From assembly GCF_046844695.1 (NCBI RefSeq), contig NZ_CP177354.1:4774001-4838000 (forward strand): 64,000 bases of DNA, in the 5' to 3' direction. The notes beneath the pieces are model-generated. The model made no database searches. It was not told the origin of the DNA and saw only the letters and a program-made list of their open reading frames with translations. Positions within the stretch are counted from its first letter, which is position 1; each line of letters begins with the position of its first letter. This stretch comes from Pokkaliibacter plantistimulans (lineage in GTDB: Bacteria; Pseudomonadota; Gammaproteobacteria; Pseudomonadales; Balneatricaceae). Below are positions 1 to 8,197 of the stretch, one piece after another. A program made the position numbers and the translations under genes.

Positions 1-762
1 GTAGATCCGGGCGCCACGCGCCTGGGCATGTTCCAGCTCCTCCAATATCAGAGTTCCTGCCCCTTCACCGATGACCAATCCATCACGTCCGGCATCAAAC
101 GGGCGTGGCGTCATGCTTGGCTCATCATTGCGCACGCTGGTGGCATAGAGGGTGTCAAAAACCGCTGCTTCCGTAGGCGACAGTTCCTCAGCCCCCCCTG
201 CCACCATCACCTTCTGCAGGCCATATTTAATCGTCTCATAGGCATACCCAATCCCCTGGCTACCAGAGGTACAGGCACTGGAAGTGGTGATGACCCGACC
301 ACGCAGACCAAAATGCACGCCAATATTCACCGGTGCGGTATGCGCCATCATCTTGATATAAGAGTTGGCATTCAGGCCGCCGGTAGAATAGTTGAGCAGC
401 ATGTTACCGAACTCGGCAATCGCCTTGCAGGAGCCTGCCGATGAACCATAGGCCACTCCCACCTGCCCTGACTGCAAAACAGGATCATTAAGCAGATGGG
501 CATCTTGCAGGGCGCGCTCTGTTGCCAATGTCGCCATCTGCGCAATACGTCCCATGCTGCGCAAGGCTTTACGGTTGTAGTGCGCTGGCATCACGAAGTC
601 TCTGATCGGTGCAGCAAGGCGCGTATTCAACCCCTCATAGGCCGCCCAGTCGGACATGTGCTCAATGCCCGTTTGCAGATCATTCAGCCGCTGGCGGATG
701 CTGCTCCAGTCATGGCCAATAGGAGAAAGACCGGCCATGCCCGTGATAACAACACGCTTCAT
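1..762 (-). CDS. apeR: Beta-ketoacyl-ACP synthase, APE ketosynthase (3' part cut by window edge)
   Basis: A FabF-like condensing enzyme that should elongate the polyene chain on ACP in the cytoplasm. 254 codons are visible; the C-terminal part with the two active-site histidines lies beyond the left edge. The N-terminus reads MKRVVITGMAGLSPIG, the nucleophile region is SSACTSGSQG, and GEGAGTLILEELEHA near the edge is the usual post-nucleophile strand. The ATG overlaps the ketoreductase stop (TGATG), so the two are translationally coupled. Family and operon position (last gene after KS-DH-KR) match ApeR of described aryl polyene clusters; the letter is assigned by order and is less certain than the family. 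Confidence 0.88.
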   Translation of the reverse strand, partial: MKRVVITGMAGLSPIGHDWSSIRQRLNDLQTGIEHMSDWAAYEGLNTRLAAPIRDFVMPAHYNRKALRSMGRIAQMATLATERALQDAHLLNDPVLQSGQVGVAYGSSAGSCKAIAEFGNMLLNYSTGGLNANSYIKMMAHTAPVNIGVHFGLRGRVITTSSACTSGSQGIGYAYETIKYGLQKVMVAGGAEELSPTEAAVFDTLYATSVRNDEPSMTPRPFDAGRDGLVIGEGAGTLILEELEHAQARGARIY

Positions 763-1487
763 CAGCACAGCCCCCCATTAACAGCTAATACTTGCCGGGT
801 GATATATCCCGCCTGAGCAGAGCAAAGAAAGGAGACCGCGGCGGCGACTTCTTCAGGCCTTCCCATTCGCTGCATAGGCACTGCCTTGAGGATTTCCTCC
901 ACGGGCAGTTCGGCAGTCATACCGGTATCGACCAGGCCCGGAGCGACACAATTAACCGTGATCTTGCGCTTACCCAACTCCACCGCCAGAGCCTTGCAGG
1001 CACCGATGATACCTGCCTTTGAGGCGCTGTAATTGACCTGACCACGATTGCCGATGATGCCGGATACCGAGGATAACGCCACGATACGCCCTGGTTGGCG
1101 ACGACGAATCATCGGCATGATGACCGGATGCAGCACATTGTAAAGACCATCCAGATTGGTACGCAGTACCTGATCCCAGTCATCATCGGTCAGGGCCGGA
1201 AAGGCATTGTCACGGGTCAGCCCGGCATTACATACCACTCCGTAGTAAGCACCATGCAGCTCAATATCCTGTTCCAGCTGCGTGCGGCAGGCCGCGCGGT
1301 CTGCCACGTCAAACTGCAGAGTACGTACCCGTCGGCCCTGCGCCCGTATCTTTTCCGCCATCTCTGCGAGCTCTGCCATACTGGAACGGCAATGCAGTAC
1401 AAGATCAAAACCATCGTTTGCCAATTGCTCTGCAATAGCAGCGCCGATACCGCGGCTAGCACCGGTCACCAGTATCGTGTTACTCAT
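762..1487 (-). CDS. apeQ: 3-oxoacyl-ACP reductase (FabG-like SDR), APE ketoreductase
   Basis: NADPH-dependent reduction of the beta-keto group after each condensation. 241 aa, normal for FabG. The Rossmann motif TGASRGIG is at residues 8-15, NAG at 87-89, the catalytic Ser near 140, and YSASK gives Tyr153/Lys157. The C-terminus ends in a FabG-like AVNGGLC. The start overlaps the stop of the upstream dehydratase (ATGA) and its own stop overlaps the next ketosynthase start. The setting between a hotdog dehydratase and a ketosynthase fixes it to aryl polyene assembly rather than housekeeping fatty acid synthesis. Confidence 0.9.
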   Translation of the reverse strand: MSNTILVTGASRGIGAAIAEQLANDGFDLVLHCRSSMAELAEMAEKIRAQGRRVRTLQFDVADRAACRTQLEQDIELHGAYYGVVCNAGLTRDNAFPALTDDDWDQVLRTNLDGLYNVLHPVIMPMIRRRQPGRIVALSSVSGIIGNRGQVNYSASKAGIIGACKALAVELGKRKITVNCVAPGLVDTGMTAELPVEEILKAVPMQRMGRPEEVAAAVSFLCSAQAGYITRQVLAVNGGLC

Positions 1488-1954
1488 TCGTTTACTTCTC
1501 CAGACACCTCTCCCGCTACGTAGCCTGCCACGTCATCGGGTTGGTATACATTAAGTGCTGCTGATGCCACCTGGGCATCATCAATTCTGATCTCACATTC
1601 AAATACCATCAGACCATTATCTGCCCGATAGCTCTGTTCAGCCCTAATGGTCAGAGTCTCTCCCAGCAAAAACCAGGGCTTGGAGCAAAGATAGCGACGG
1701 GTACCCACCAGAAAGCCTATCTCAGGCGCTCTTCCTTGCTGACGCTCCAACAGTCCGGCGTGTGCGCCGATCGTCTGTGCCATGTATTCGATACCAATCC
1801 ACCCAGGCACACCTTCTGCCTGCAAAAATAAGGTGGAAGGATTGATATGTACCCGCGTTTCCAACCAGCCATCGCCATAGTCAGCCAGCTCCGATAACAG
1901 GCTCATGGTTGCTGACTGGGGGACGACTTCTGTGACACTAAAGGTCGGCTTCAT
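1484..1954 (-). CDS. apeP: Hotdog-fold 3-hydroxyacyl-ACP dehydratase, APE type
   Basis: A 156-aa single-hotdog protein expected to dehydrate 3-hydroxyacyl-ACP to the trans-enoyl that is kept as the conjugated double bond. The central segment GVPGWIGIEYMAQTIGAHAG (residues about 48-67) is the FabZ/FabA-like helix with the substrate-facing acidic/aromatic positions, followed by GFLVGTRRY. It overlaps the preceding ketosynthase by 17 bp and the following reductase by 4 bp. Known APE systems use two dehydratase subunits (ApeI and ApeP); the partner here is the C-terminal domain of the AMP-ligase protein at 11496-13241. Confidence 0.85.
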   Translation of the reverse strand: MKPTFSVTEVVPQSATMSLLSELADYGDGWLETRVHINPSTLFLQAEGVPGWIGIEYMAQTIGAHAGLLERQQGRAPEIGFLVGTRRYLCSKPWFLLGETLTIRAEQSYRADNGLMVFECEIRIDDAQVASAALNVYQPDDVAGYVAGEVSGEVNE

Positions 1955-3140
1955 TGACTCTCCCCAGAATCAAAGCGATGTTGTTACCACCAAAGGCGAA
2001 AGATGAGCTCAACACAAAGTCCACTACACCACGATCCCCCTGCTCGACCAGCCTGATCGCTGCCATCTCCGGATCGCTTACGCCATCCCACAAATGCACC
2101 GGCAGCGCTACTGTTTGCCCAGCCCTGCCTTGCTGGAGCAACTGCCAGCACAAGGCGGCCTCAATGGCACCCGCTGCCCCTAACGCATGGCCGGTTAAGG
2201 GTTTGGTCGAACTGCAAGGCACGTGTGCGCCAAATACTCGATTTACGGCTTTGGCCTCCATGCTGTCATTCAGCGGCGTCGCCGTACCATGCAGATTGAT
2301 GTAGCCGATCTGCGCTGCCTGCAGCCCGGCATCAGCCAAAGCAGCCCGCATCACCCGTTCAGCGCCAGCGCCACTGGGATCCGGGGCAGAAATATGATGG
2401 GCATCCGATCCCTCACCTACCCCCAGCAACGCCACTCTGGCAGGCTCACGACTGAGCAGAAACAGCCCCGCACCTTCACCGATATTGATGCCTGCACGCC
2501 GCTGGCTGAATGGGTTGCAGCGCTGTTCACTTACTGACTCCAGTGCACTAAAGCCAGCGATGGTCAGCTGCGACAAGCTGTCCACACCTCCAGCTATCAC
2601 CGCATCACAGACTCCGGCACGCAGTAACCTTCTGGCCGATGCCAGGGCTTTGGCACCCGATGAACAGGCAGTGGAAATCACGTAGGCCGGCCCCTCCAGC
2701 TGCAGGTGCTGAGCAATAAAAGCAGCCGGTGCCCCCAGCTCCTGACGTCGATAGTCAAAGTGAGCAGGCAACGCAGAATCGTCCCGCCAATCCTGTAATG
2801 CCACCTCGTTGTCTGCCACACCCGATGTGCTGGTACCTATCACAACACCAATACGTGTCTGACCAAAGCGCGCGATTGCCGTAGCTACCTGAGACGACAT
2901 CTGCTGCAGGGCAGCCAAAGCCAGCTGGTTGTTGCGGCTATGCCAGTGTGCCTGTTCAGCCTCAACGCAAGGCAACTCACCTTTGACCCGCCCCACAGGT
3001 AACAGCCCTTTCCGACCAGGCAGGTCTTCCCAGGTCAGACACTCCTTTCCCGCACACGCATTCTGTAGCGCTGTTGCCGACGAGTCGCCTGCAGCCGATA
3101 CCATGCCTACGGCCTGTATATAACAATGTACTTCGCTCAC
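1938..3140 (-). CDS. apeO: Beta-ketoacyl-ACP synthase, APE ketosynthase
   Basis: Full-length 400-aa KAS II-type condensing enzyme. The catalytic triad is visible: Cys159 in ISTACSSGAKAL, His in NLHGTATPLNDSMEAKA and His in TKPLTGHALGAAGA. In described clusters this ketosynthase pairs with a chain-length factor-like partner; the candidate partner here is the Cys-less protein at 15081-15791. It starts 1 bp after the lipoprotein gene stop region and overlaps the dehydratase start by 17 bp. Assignment as ApeO follows the order KS-DH-KR-KS. Confidence 0.88.
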   Translation of the reverse strand: MSEVHCYIQAVGMVSAAGDSSATALQNACAGKECLTWEDLPGRKGLLPVGRVKGELPCVEAEQAHWHSRNNQLALAALQQMSSQVATAIARFGQTRIGVVIGTSTSGVADNEVALQDWRDDSALPAHFDYRRQELGAPAAFIAQHLQLEGPAYVISTACSSGAKALASARRLLRAGVCDAVIAGGVDSLSQLTIAGFSALESVSEQRCNPFSQRRAGINIGEGAGLFLLSREPARVALLGVGEGSDAHHISAPDPSGAGAERVMRAALADAGLQAAQIGYINLHGTATPLNDSMEAKAVNRVFGAHVPCSSTKPLTGHALGAAGAIEAALCWQLLQQGRAGQTVALPVHLWDGVSDPEMAAIRLVEQGDRGVVDFVLSSSFAFGGNNIALILGRVNEADL

Positions 3141-3141
3141 A

Positions 3142-3657
3142 CTACGACCCTAGATTCTCAACGTGCAGTGAATAACCTTTCTGATAGTTATCGATATCAA
3201 TCTGCTCATGCTCATAGCGCACCCTCAAGACCGGCTGCTCATACCAGAACAGTTGACGCTGGGTTTCGCTCAGTTGCAGACGCCAGCCTGCATTGGCTTC
3301 CGGGTACGCTTGCAAAGCGGTGGCTGGCCATAGCGCAAACTGCAGCAGCGCCAGCATGTCCTGCACAGGAAGTTGGGGATGTGCTGGCGTGGTTTGCAGT
3401 TGTTCAGCATAGCGATAGTTCAGCACGGTCTGCCCGGTTGGCAGCAGAATAACCCCTTGCAGCCCCTGCCGATCAAAACGAAGAACACTGATGAAGTGAA
3501 CAGCCCGGGTCTTTTGCAGTGTCACCTTTTGTTTGAGCACCCCTGTTTCATGAGGGGCACCCGCCATGGACAACAGCTGTAACGGCGGTGGCGCCGAAGG
3601 ACGCACGGCGCACCCTCCAAGCCACAGCATGACTGTCAGCACCCACCATTTGCTCAT
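3142..3657 (-). CDS. DUF3261-type lipoprotein of the APE operon
   Basis: Predicted outer-membrane-directed lipoprotein of 171 aa. The start at 3657 is preferred over an upstream in-frame ATG because its ATG overlaps the stop of the flavoprotein gene (ATGA) and a GGGAG Shine-Dalgarno lies just upstream. The N-terminus MSKWWVLTVMLWLGGCAVRP has a lipobox LGGC with Cys16; the next residue is Ala, so no inner-membrane retention Asp at +2. Small lipoproteins of this kind accompany LolA and MMPL exporters in APE clusters and are thought to help place the pigment ester in the outer membrane. The exact role is inferred. Confidence 0.75.
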   Translation of the reverse strand: MSKWWVLTVMLWLGGCAVRPSAPPPLQLLSMAGAPHETGVLKQKVTLQKTRAVHFISVLRFDRQGLQGVILLPTGQTVLNYRYAEQLQTTPAHPQLPVQDMLALLQFALWPATALQAYPEANAGWRLQLSETQRQLFWYEQPVLRVRYEHEQIDIDNYQKGYSLHVENLGS

Positions 3658-4892
3658 GGATGCTCCCGACACAATTCTGCCAGCGTACTCAAGCGCCCCG
3701 GCTCCTTCACGTAAGGGTTGCTCTCATCCCAGGCATAACCGGCCAGCACAGCGCTGATCATCCGACGAATTTCAGGATTTTTATTGCGTGAAAAAATGAC
3801 ATGCTGCAAACGCCCGTCATACCAGGCAGTCACAAACTCACGGAAGGTGTCGACCCCCTGCTTTAGCGGGTCGGCGTAGACCGCTTGCCAGTCCACGTCT
3901 TCACCGCGTAGCTGACGATCCAACGCCTCAGCCGCCAGGGTGGCAGATTTCATGGCAATGGTGACGCCCGAGGAGAATACCGGATCGAGGAATTCACCGG
4001 CATTACCCAACAAGGCAAAGCCCTCACCAAATAAGCGGCTGACATTAGCGGCATAGCCAGTATGGGAGCGGCAGGGTGTATCGAAACGGGCATGACGCAG
4101 CAAGGTGGCCAGTGAACCAGCCTCACCAATCAATTGCCTGAGCAGCTGCTCATCATCGCAGTGGTAACCCTTGAAGAACTCAACCTCTCCCACCACCCCC
4201 ACGGAGCATCGGCCATTGCTGAATGGTATCAGCCAGAACCACACGTCCGCGTGCTGCGGATGCACAGTAATCAGAATCTTGTGACGGTCATAGGCCGGAT
4301 CATCAATACCATCTTCGATATGGGTCATTACCGACTTGCGTGCCGGAAAATCCGAAGGCACCTCCAATCCCAGCAATCGTGGCAACACCCGCCCAAAGCC
4401 ACTGGCATCCAGCACAAAACGCGCAGCAATCGTATCGACATTGCCATCTTTATCGGTGACCTGTACCTGAGAGATGCCCTGGTCACGGCTAATAGACTCA
4501 ACCCGCTGACCAAAGCGGATCAGCACCCCCTGACGCTGTGCCTCTTGAGCCAGCACCTGATCGAAAGGTGCCCGCGGTACTTGAAAAGTGGTACCAGGCC
4601 CATCACTGAACTTGTCGGTGAAATCAAACGCTTCATATTCCCCCGTCTTAGCGAAGGCGGCGCCGTTCTTAAACTGATAGCCCTGACGACTGACAGCGGC
4701 CAGCATGTCTGCCTGTGCAAGAAATGCCATGCACTGAGGCAGCAGACTTTCACCAATGGAGAAGCGCGGAAAGTGATTCTGCTCCACCACCTGCACCCGA
4801 TGGCCAAGGCGATGCAGTAGCGTCGACACCAGCACCCCGGCCGGTCCTGCGCCAATCACCAACGCATCAACGATTCCGTTCGTAGTTTTCAT
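3654..4892 (-). CDS. FAD-dependent oxidoreductase, flavin halogenase-like
   Basis: 412 aa. The dinucleotide-binding motif GAGPAG is at residues 14-19, followed by FPRFSIGESLLP (41-52). The halogenase-type signature WxWxIP is present as WFWLIP (218-223), and a lysine in GYQFKNGAAF (about 75) sits where flavin halogenases carry their catalytic lysine. That combination suggests a flavin-dependent halogenase or a related monooxygenase/dehydrogenase acting on the carrier-bound polyene, as in brominated xanthomonadins. Many family members in pigment clusters are not proven halogenases, so oxidation or hydroxylation is equally possible. The gene overlaps the MMPL gene upstream by 26 bp and the lipoprotein gene downstream by 4 bp. 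Confidence 0.7.
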   Translation of the reverse strand: MKTTNGIVDALVIGAGPAGVLVSTLLHRLGHRVQVVEQNHFPRFSIGESLLPQCMAFLAQADMLAAVSRQGYQFKNGAAFAKTGEYEAFDFTDKFSDGPGTTFQVPRAPFDQVLAQEAQRQGVLIRFGQRVESISRDQGISQVQVTDKDGNVDTIAARFVLDASGFGRVLPRLLGLEVPSDFPARKSVMTHIEDGIDDPAYDRHKILITVHPQHADVWFWLIPFSNGRCSVGVVGEVEFFKGYHCDDEQLLRQLIGEAGSLATLLRHARFDTPCRSHTGYAANVSRLFGEGFALLGNAGEFLDPVFSSGVTIAMKSATLAAEALDRQLRGEDVDWQAVYADPLKQGVDTFREFVTAWYDGRLQHVIFSRNKNPEIRRMISAVLAGYAWDESNPYVKEPGRLSTLAELCREHP

Positions 4893-7233
4893 TCAGTGAC
4901 AAACTCCTGTTTTCAACCGATATATCGCGCGCCGTACTGCGCGTAACGATGGACATCATCCATATCCCCCCCAGTCCGAGCAGAACCGTCAAACCAAAGT
5001 CATGCAACAAGGGAGTAGTACTTAACACGAGCAAACCAAAAGCCAGCAACGAGGTCAGCATCGACAGACTCACTGCCAGCCAGACATGAGCCTCGCTCTC
5101 GCCCTCCTGCAAAAAGATGCCCATATCCAGACCCAGACCCAGCACCAGCAGCAAAGCCAAAAGGTGGAAAAGGTTCAGCCCATTAGCCATATGACTCAAC
5201 ACCCCCGCCACCAGCAGTGCCGCGACCAAAGGAGGCCCCACCACCAACCAGCTCTGACGGCCATAGCGCCAGACCAGTAACAGCAACACCAGCAGATAGG
5301 CCCCCGCCACCCAGAAACTGATCTGCTGACGATAGTGGTTCAGCACCGCGGAGATGTCCCTGACATGATCCACATACTGTGTATCTGGCACGGTCGAGGC
5401 CAGTGAGCTCAATGCATCAGCATCCACCTCTTCGGCTGCCGCCAGACGAATGACACCAGCGACCTGCCCGCTCTCGCCTTGCAGCCACAAGCCGGGAGCC
5501 CAGGCTTGCAAGGGCGAACGCAGCCAGGCATCGACCGTCAAATAGGCCTCGCCATCACCCAGAAGGGCAGCATTGGCCTGGTTAGCCAGCTCGGGACGAG
5601 ATAACTGCTGAAAGAAGAGCATGGCCTGCTCTGCATAGAGTCGCCGTACCAGCTGCAGATTCGCAGCCTGAGCACGTTGTGAGGGCACCCAGTGACTAAG
5701 GCTGGCAAACGTCAGGCGTGGATAACGCTGCTGCAACGTTTGCAGTCCGACAAGCAGTTGCTCTTCACGCTGCAGCAAGGTTTCATTGTCTGGAGCCATC
5801 ACCAGCAGAAAACGTGTGCTGCTGCTCTGCCCCAGTAATTTTCCCACCTTGATGTCCTGATCCAGCAAACGCTGCGGCGAAGTCTGCAATAACCGCAGGT
5901 CGTCTTTGGCCTGACCTGATGCCAGCAGTGCAACGGCAACAACAGCCAGCAGACCAAGCAGGGTGGACGCTTTACCAGCTGGCAATGCGGGAATACGCTG
6001 CACCATTCGCTTTACTGTCGCAGCGACTGGGCTGGCTGATACCGGCAAAGTCGCCAGCAAACAGGGGTACCACAGCACAACTGACAACCAGGCCCCCGTC
6101 AGGCCTGCCACGGCAAAACAAGCCATCTGCCGCAGCCCGGGAAATGGCGCCAGCGCCTGTGCTGCGTAAGCCAGCACGCTCGAGCCCCCCCCTAGCAGCA
6201 GCCCTGGCAGGATCCGCCGCAATACGCTTCGCTCGTCAGGCTGGCCATGAGCCGCCAGATAGTGCAAGGCATAGTCCACCGACACCCCAACCAGCCCCGC
6301 CCCAAACGCCAGCGTTATCAGATGCAGGCGACCAAAGAACAAAGCGGTCACGGCAACAGCAAAAATACATCCCACCACCACCGGCAACAATACAATTAGC
6401 GGCATATACCAGCGACGAAAGGCGATCAGCACCAACAGAATGATACCCAGCGTCGAGACCAGCCCGATGGTTGATATTTCCCCTCGCGCCTGCGCCGCAC
6501 CGGCTGCGGCATGCATTAACATGCCGGAGAGATACAGCTGTCCACCTTGCTCACGTACATGCTGCTGCAGCTGCAGCAACTTAGGCACCAAGGTTTGCTG
6601 CAATGGCATGGCAAAACCATCGCCAGACAGAGTAGCCAGCAGCAGATAGGTCGGTTTGTCCGCCATAACCAACCGCAACAGGCCATGATCAGCGGCAATC
6701 TGCTCATTCCGATAGCTGTCGAGTAACGCAGGCAACAAAGCAAAGGGGTCCTTGATCAGATCGACAGCCGTGCCACTGATGGGGCTTAGCAGCCGACGCA
6801 GCGCCTGCTGCTCAACGTCATGAAACTGCCCCTGCTGCAATGGCTGCTGAAGAGCCGGTGCCAGTACCTGATAACGCCATGGTTGATAAAACTGGCTGAG
6901 CTGCTGCAGCCGCTGTGCGGTAATCTGCCATTGCAGCTCAGCAATACCGGGATCATGCTGAAGTTGCTGCGCTAATTGGGTGGCCAAGTGTCGGCCCTGC
7001 TCTGCACTGTCGGCCTGGACAAGCAGTAGCAGACGCCTGGAAAATTCCTGCCCCAGTTGATCAATGGCCTGCTGTTGCAGAGGCTGTCTGCTCTCCTTCG
7101 GCAACAAGGCCAGGATGCTCGAGTCCAGCTGCGGCTCACGCAGCCAGGCCAGGATGACAACAACCACCAGCACCACCGCCCAGAGCAGTGCCCCCAATAC
7201 AGGCTTGTTGTTTATGGACTGCGCTGAAGTCAT
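4867..7233 (-). CDS. MMPL/RND-family exporter of the APE operon
   Basis: 788-aa inner-membrane transporter. One N-terminal membrane helix (LGALLWAVVLVVVVILAWL, about 14-32) is followed by a large periplasmic domain, a block of helices near 260-390, a second periplasmic domain and a second helix block near 640-770. This is the duplicated layout of MMPL/HAE-type RND proteins. It should move the polyene lipid out of the inner membrane for hand-over to the LolA-like carrier encoded just upstream. Its ATG overlaps the lolA-like stop (ATGA), and the flavoprotein gene overlaps its 3' end. Confidence 0.88.
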   Translation of the reverse strand: MTSAQSINNKPVLGALLWAVVLVVVVILAWLREPQLDSSILALLPKESRQPLQQQAIDQLGQEFSRRLLLLVQADSAEQGRHLATQLAQQLQHDPGIAELQWQITAQRLQQLSQFYQPWRYQVLAPALQQPLQQGQFHDVEQQALRRLLSPISGTAVDLIKDPFALLPALLDSYRNEQIAADHGLLRLVMADKPTYLLLATLSGDGFAMPLQQTLVPKLLQLQQHVREQGGQLYLSGMLMHAAAGAAQARGEISTIGLVSTLGIILLVLIAFRRWYMPLIVLLPVVVGCIFAVAVTALFFGRLHLITLAFGAGLVGVSVDYALHYLAAHGQPDERSVLRRILPGLLLGGGSSVLAYAAQALAPFPGLRQMACFAVAGLTGAWLSVVLWYPCLLATLPVSASPVAATVKRMVQRIPALPAGKASTLLGLLAVVAVALLASGQAKDDLRLLQTSPQRLLDQDIKVGKLLGQSSSTRFLLVMAPDNETLLQREEQLLVGLQTLQQRYPRLTFASLSHWVPSQRAQAANLQLVRRLYAEQAMLFFQQLSRPELANQANAALLGDGEAYLTVDAWLRSPLQAWAPGLWLQGESGQVAGVIRLAAAEEVDADALSSLASTVPDTQYVDHVRDISAVLNHYRQQISFWVAGAYLLVLLLLVWRYGRQSWLVVGPPLVAALLVAGVLSHMANGLNLFHLLALLLVLGLGLDMGIFLQEGESEAHVWLAVSLSMLTSLLAFGLLVLSTTPLLHDFGLTVLLGLGGIWMMSIVTRSTARDISVENRSLSLNENYERNR

Positions 7234-7793
7234 GGTGTCAGATCTGTAAACTCGATCCGAACCTGATCACCACTGACTTCATACAGCTCCAGATGATGCA
7301 GATACGCATCCCCCTGCAGCTCTATACGCTGTACTGCCAGTCGGATGTCATCATCAAGGGGAATCAACGTCGCCTTCCACTCCTTCCCCTGCTCTGAGCC
7401 CGTCAAACTGAAATGCTGCTGCAGCACCTGCCAGTCGGCACTCATCACCGCAAAGAACAGGGTGCCCACCAGGGCCAGAGTGGGATTACTATCCGTATTC
7501 CCCGCCATAGCAGCGGCCGTATTGCTGCCACTCAACCCCTGCGGTGTCATCACCAGCAAATCAGCGACCGGAGCCAGCGTTTGCCAGCGAATTTCTTTAT
7601 CGCGGCGATAGCTGAACTGCCCATTGGAGTCGATGGTGGTGTCCAGCGCCTGTAAGTACTTGTGCTGCTGAAACTGGCCGGACAACGTCGCCGGAGTCTG
7701 TGTCAATCGGCTCAGATCAGTAAAGGTCAATGCCTGGGCCAGGAGGGGTGAAAGTGACAACAGCAGCAACCAAAAATAACGCAGGCCGGTCAT
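7230..7793 (-). CDS. LolA-like outer-membrane lipoprotein carrier
   Basis: 187-aa periplasmic protein with a clear signal peptide (MTGLRYFWLLLLSLSPLLAQA, cut after AQA). The LolA-like half-barrel pattern includes GQFQQHKYLQALD, RRDKEIRWQTLAP and QRIELQGDAYLHHLELYE. A LolA homologue next to an MMPL exporter is a hallmark of aryl polyene clusters and is taken to ferry the pigment lipid across the periplasm. It overlaps the thioesterase stop and the MMPL start by 4 bp each. It is probably not the housekeeping LolA, because it is embedded in the operon. Confidence 0.85.
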   Translation of the reverse strand: MTGLRYFWLLLLSLSPLLAQALTFTDLSRLTQTPATLSGQFQQHKYLQALDTTIDSNGQFSYRRDKEIRWQTLAPVADLLVMTPQGLSGSNTAAAMAGNTDSNPTLALVGTLFFAVMSADWQVLQQHFSLTGSEQGKEWKATLIPLDDDIRLAVQRIELQGDAYLHHLELYEVSGDQVRIEFTDLTP

Positions 7794-8197
7794 AGCGTGA
7801 CCCCCAGTTGCTGCAGCAATACGGCTGGCGAGGCAAATAGCATTTCACCACTGGCTATCTCCACCGCAACCTGCACCGTATGGGCACGGGTCAACCGCTC
7901 ATTGGTCACCGCGTCGCGAATGGTATAGGCCACCTTGAGACGGTTCTCCCACTCCACTACCTGTGCCTCTACCCGAATGCGCTGCTGAAAACGCAGAGGG
8001 CGGGCATAGCGCAGGTTTAGCTCAATGACCGGCCATGCATATCCCGAGGCCTTCATTTGCGGGTAGTTGTAATCGATGCTGTCGAGCAGTTTGCAGCGCG
8101 CCAGTTCCAGATAGCGCACATAATGCCCATGCCAGGCCACTTCCATCATATCGACATCATGAAAAGGAATTTCCAGCTCGACTTCGGCCTTATGCAT
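7790..8197 (-). CDS. 4-hydroxybenzoyl-CoA thioesterase-like (hotdog) protein
   Basis: 135-aa single-hotdog acyl-ACP/CoA thioesterase. The N-terminal signature FHDVDMMEVAWHGHYVRYLELAR carries the Asp of the 4HBT active site. An upstream in-frame start would run 84 bp into the ammonia-lyase; the ATG at 8197 overlaps that gene's stop by 8 bp (ATGCATAA) and gives the normal family length. It probably edits mis-loaded ACPs or releases product. It overlaps the lolA-like gene by 4 bp. Confidence 0.85.
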   Translation of the reverse strand: MHKAEVELEIPFHDVDMMEVAWHGHYVRYLELARCKLLDSIDYNYPQMKASGYAWPVIELNLRYARPLRFQQRIRVEAQVVEWENRLKVAYTIRDAVTNERLTRAHTVQVAVEIASGEMLFASPAVLLQQLGVTL

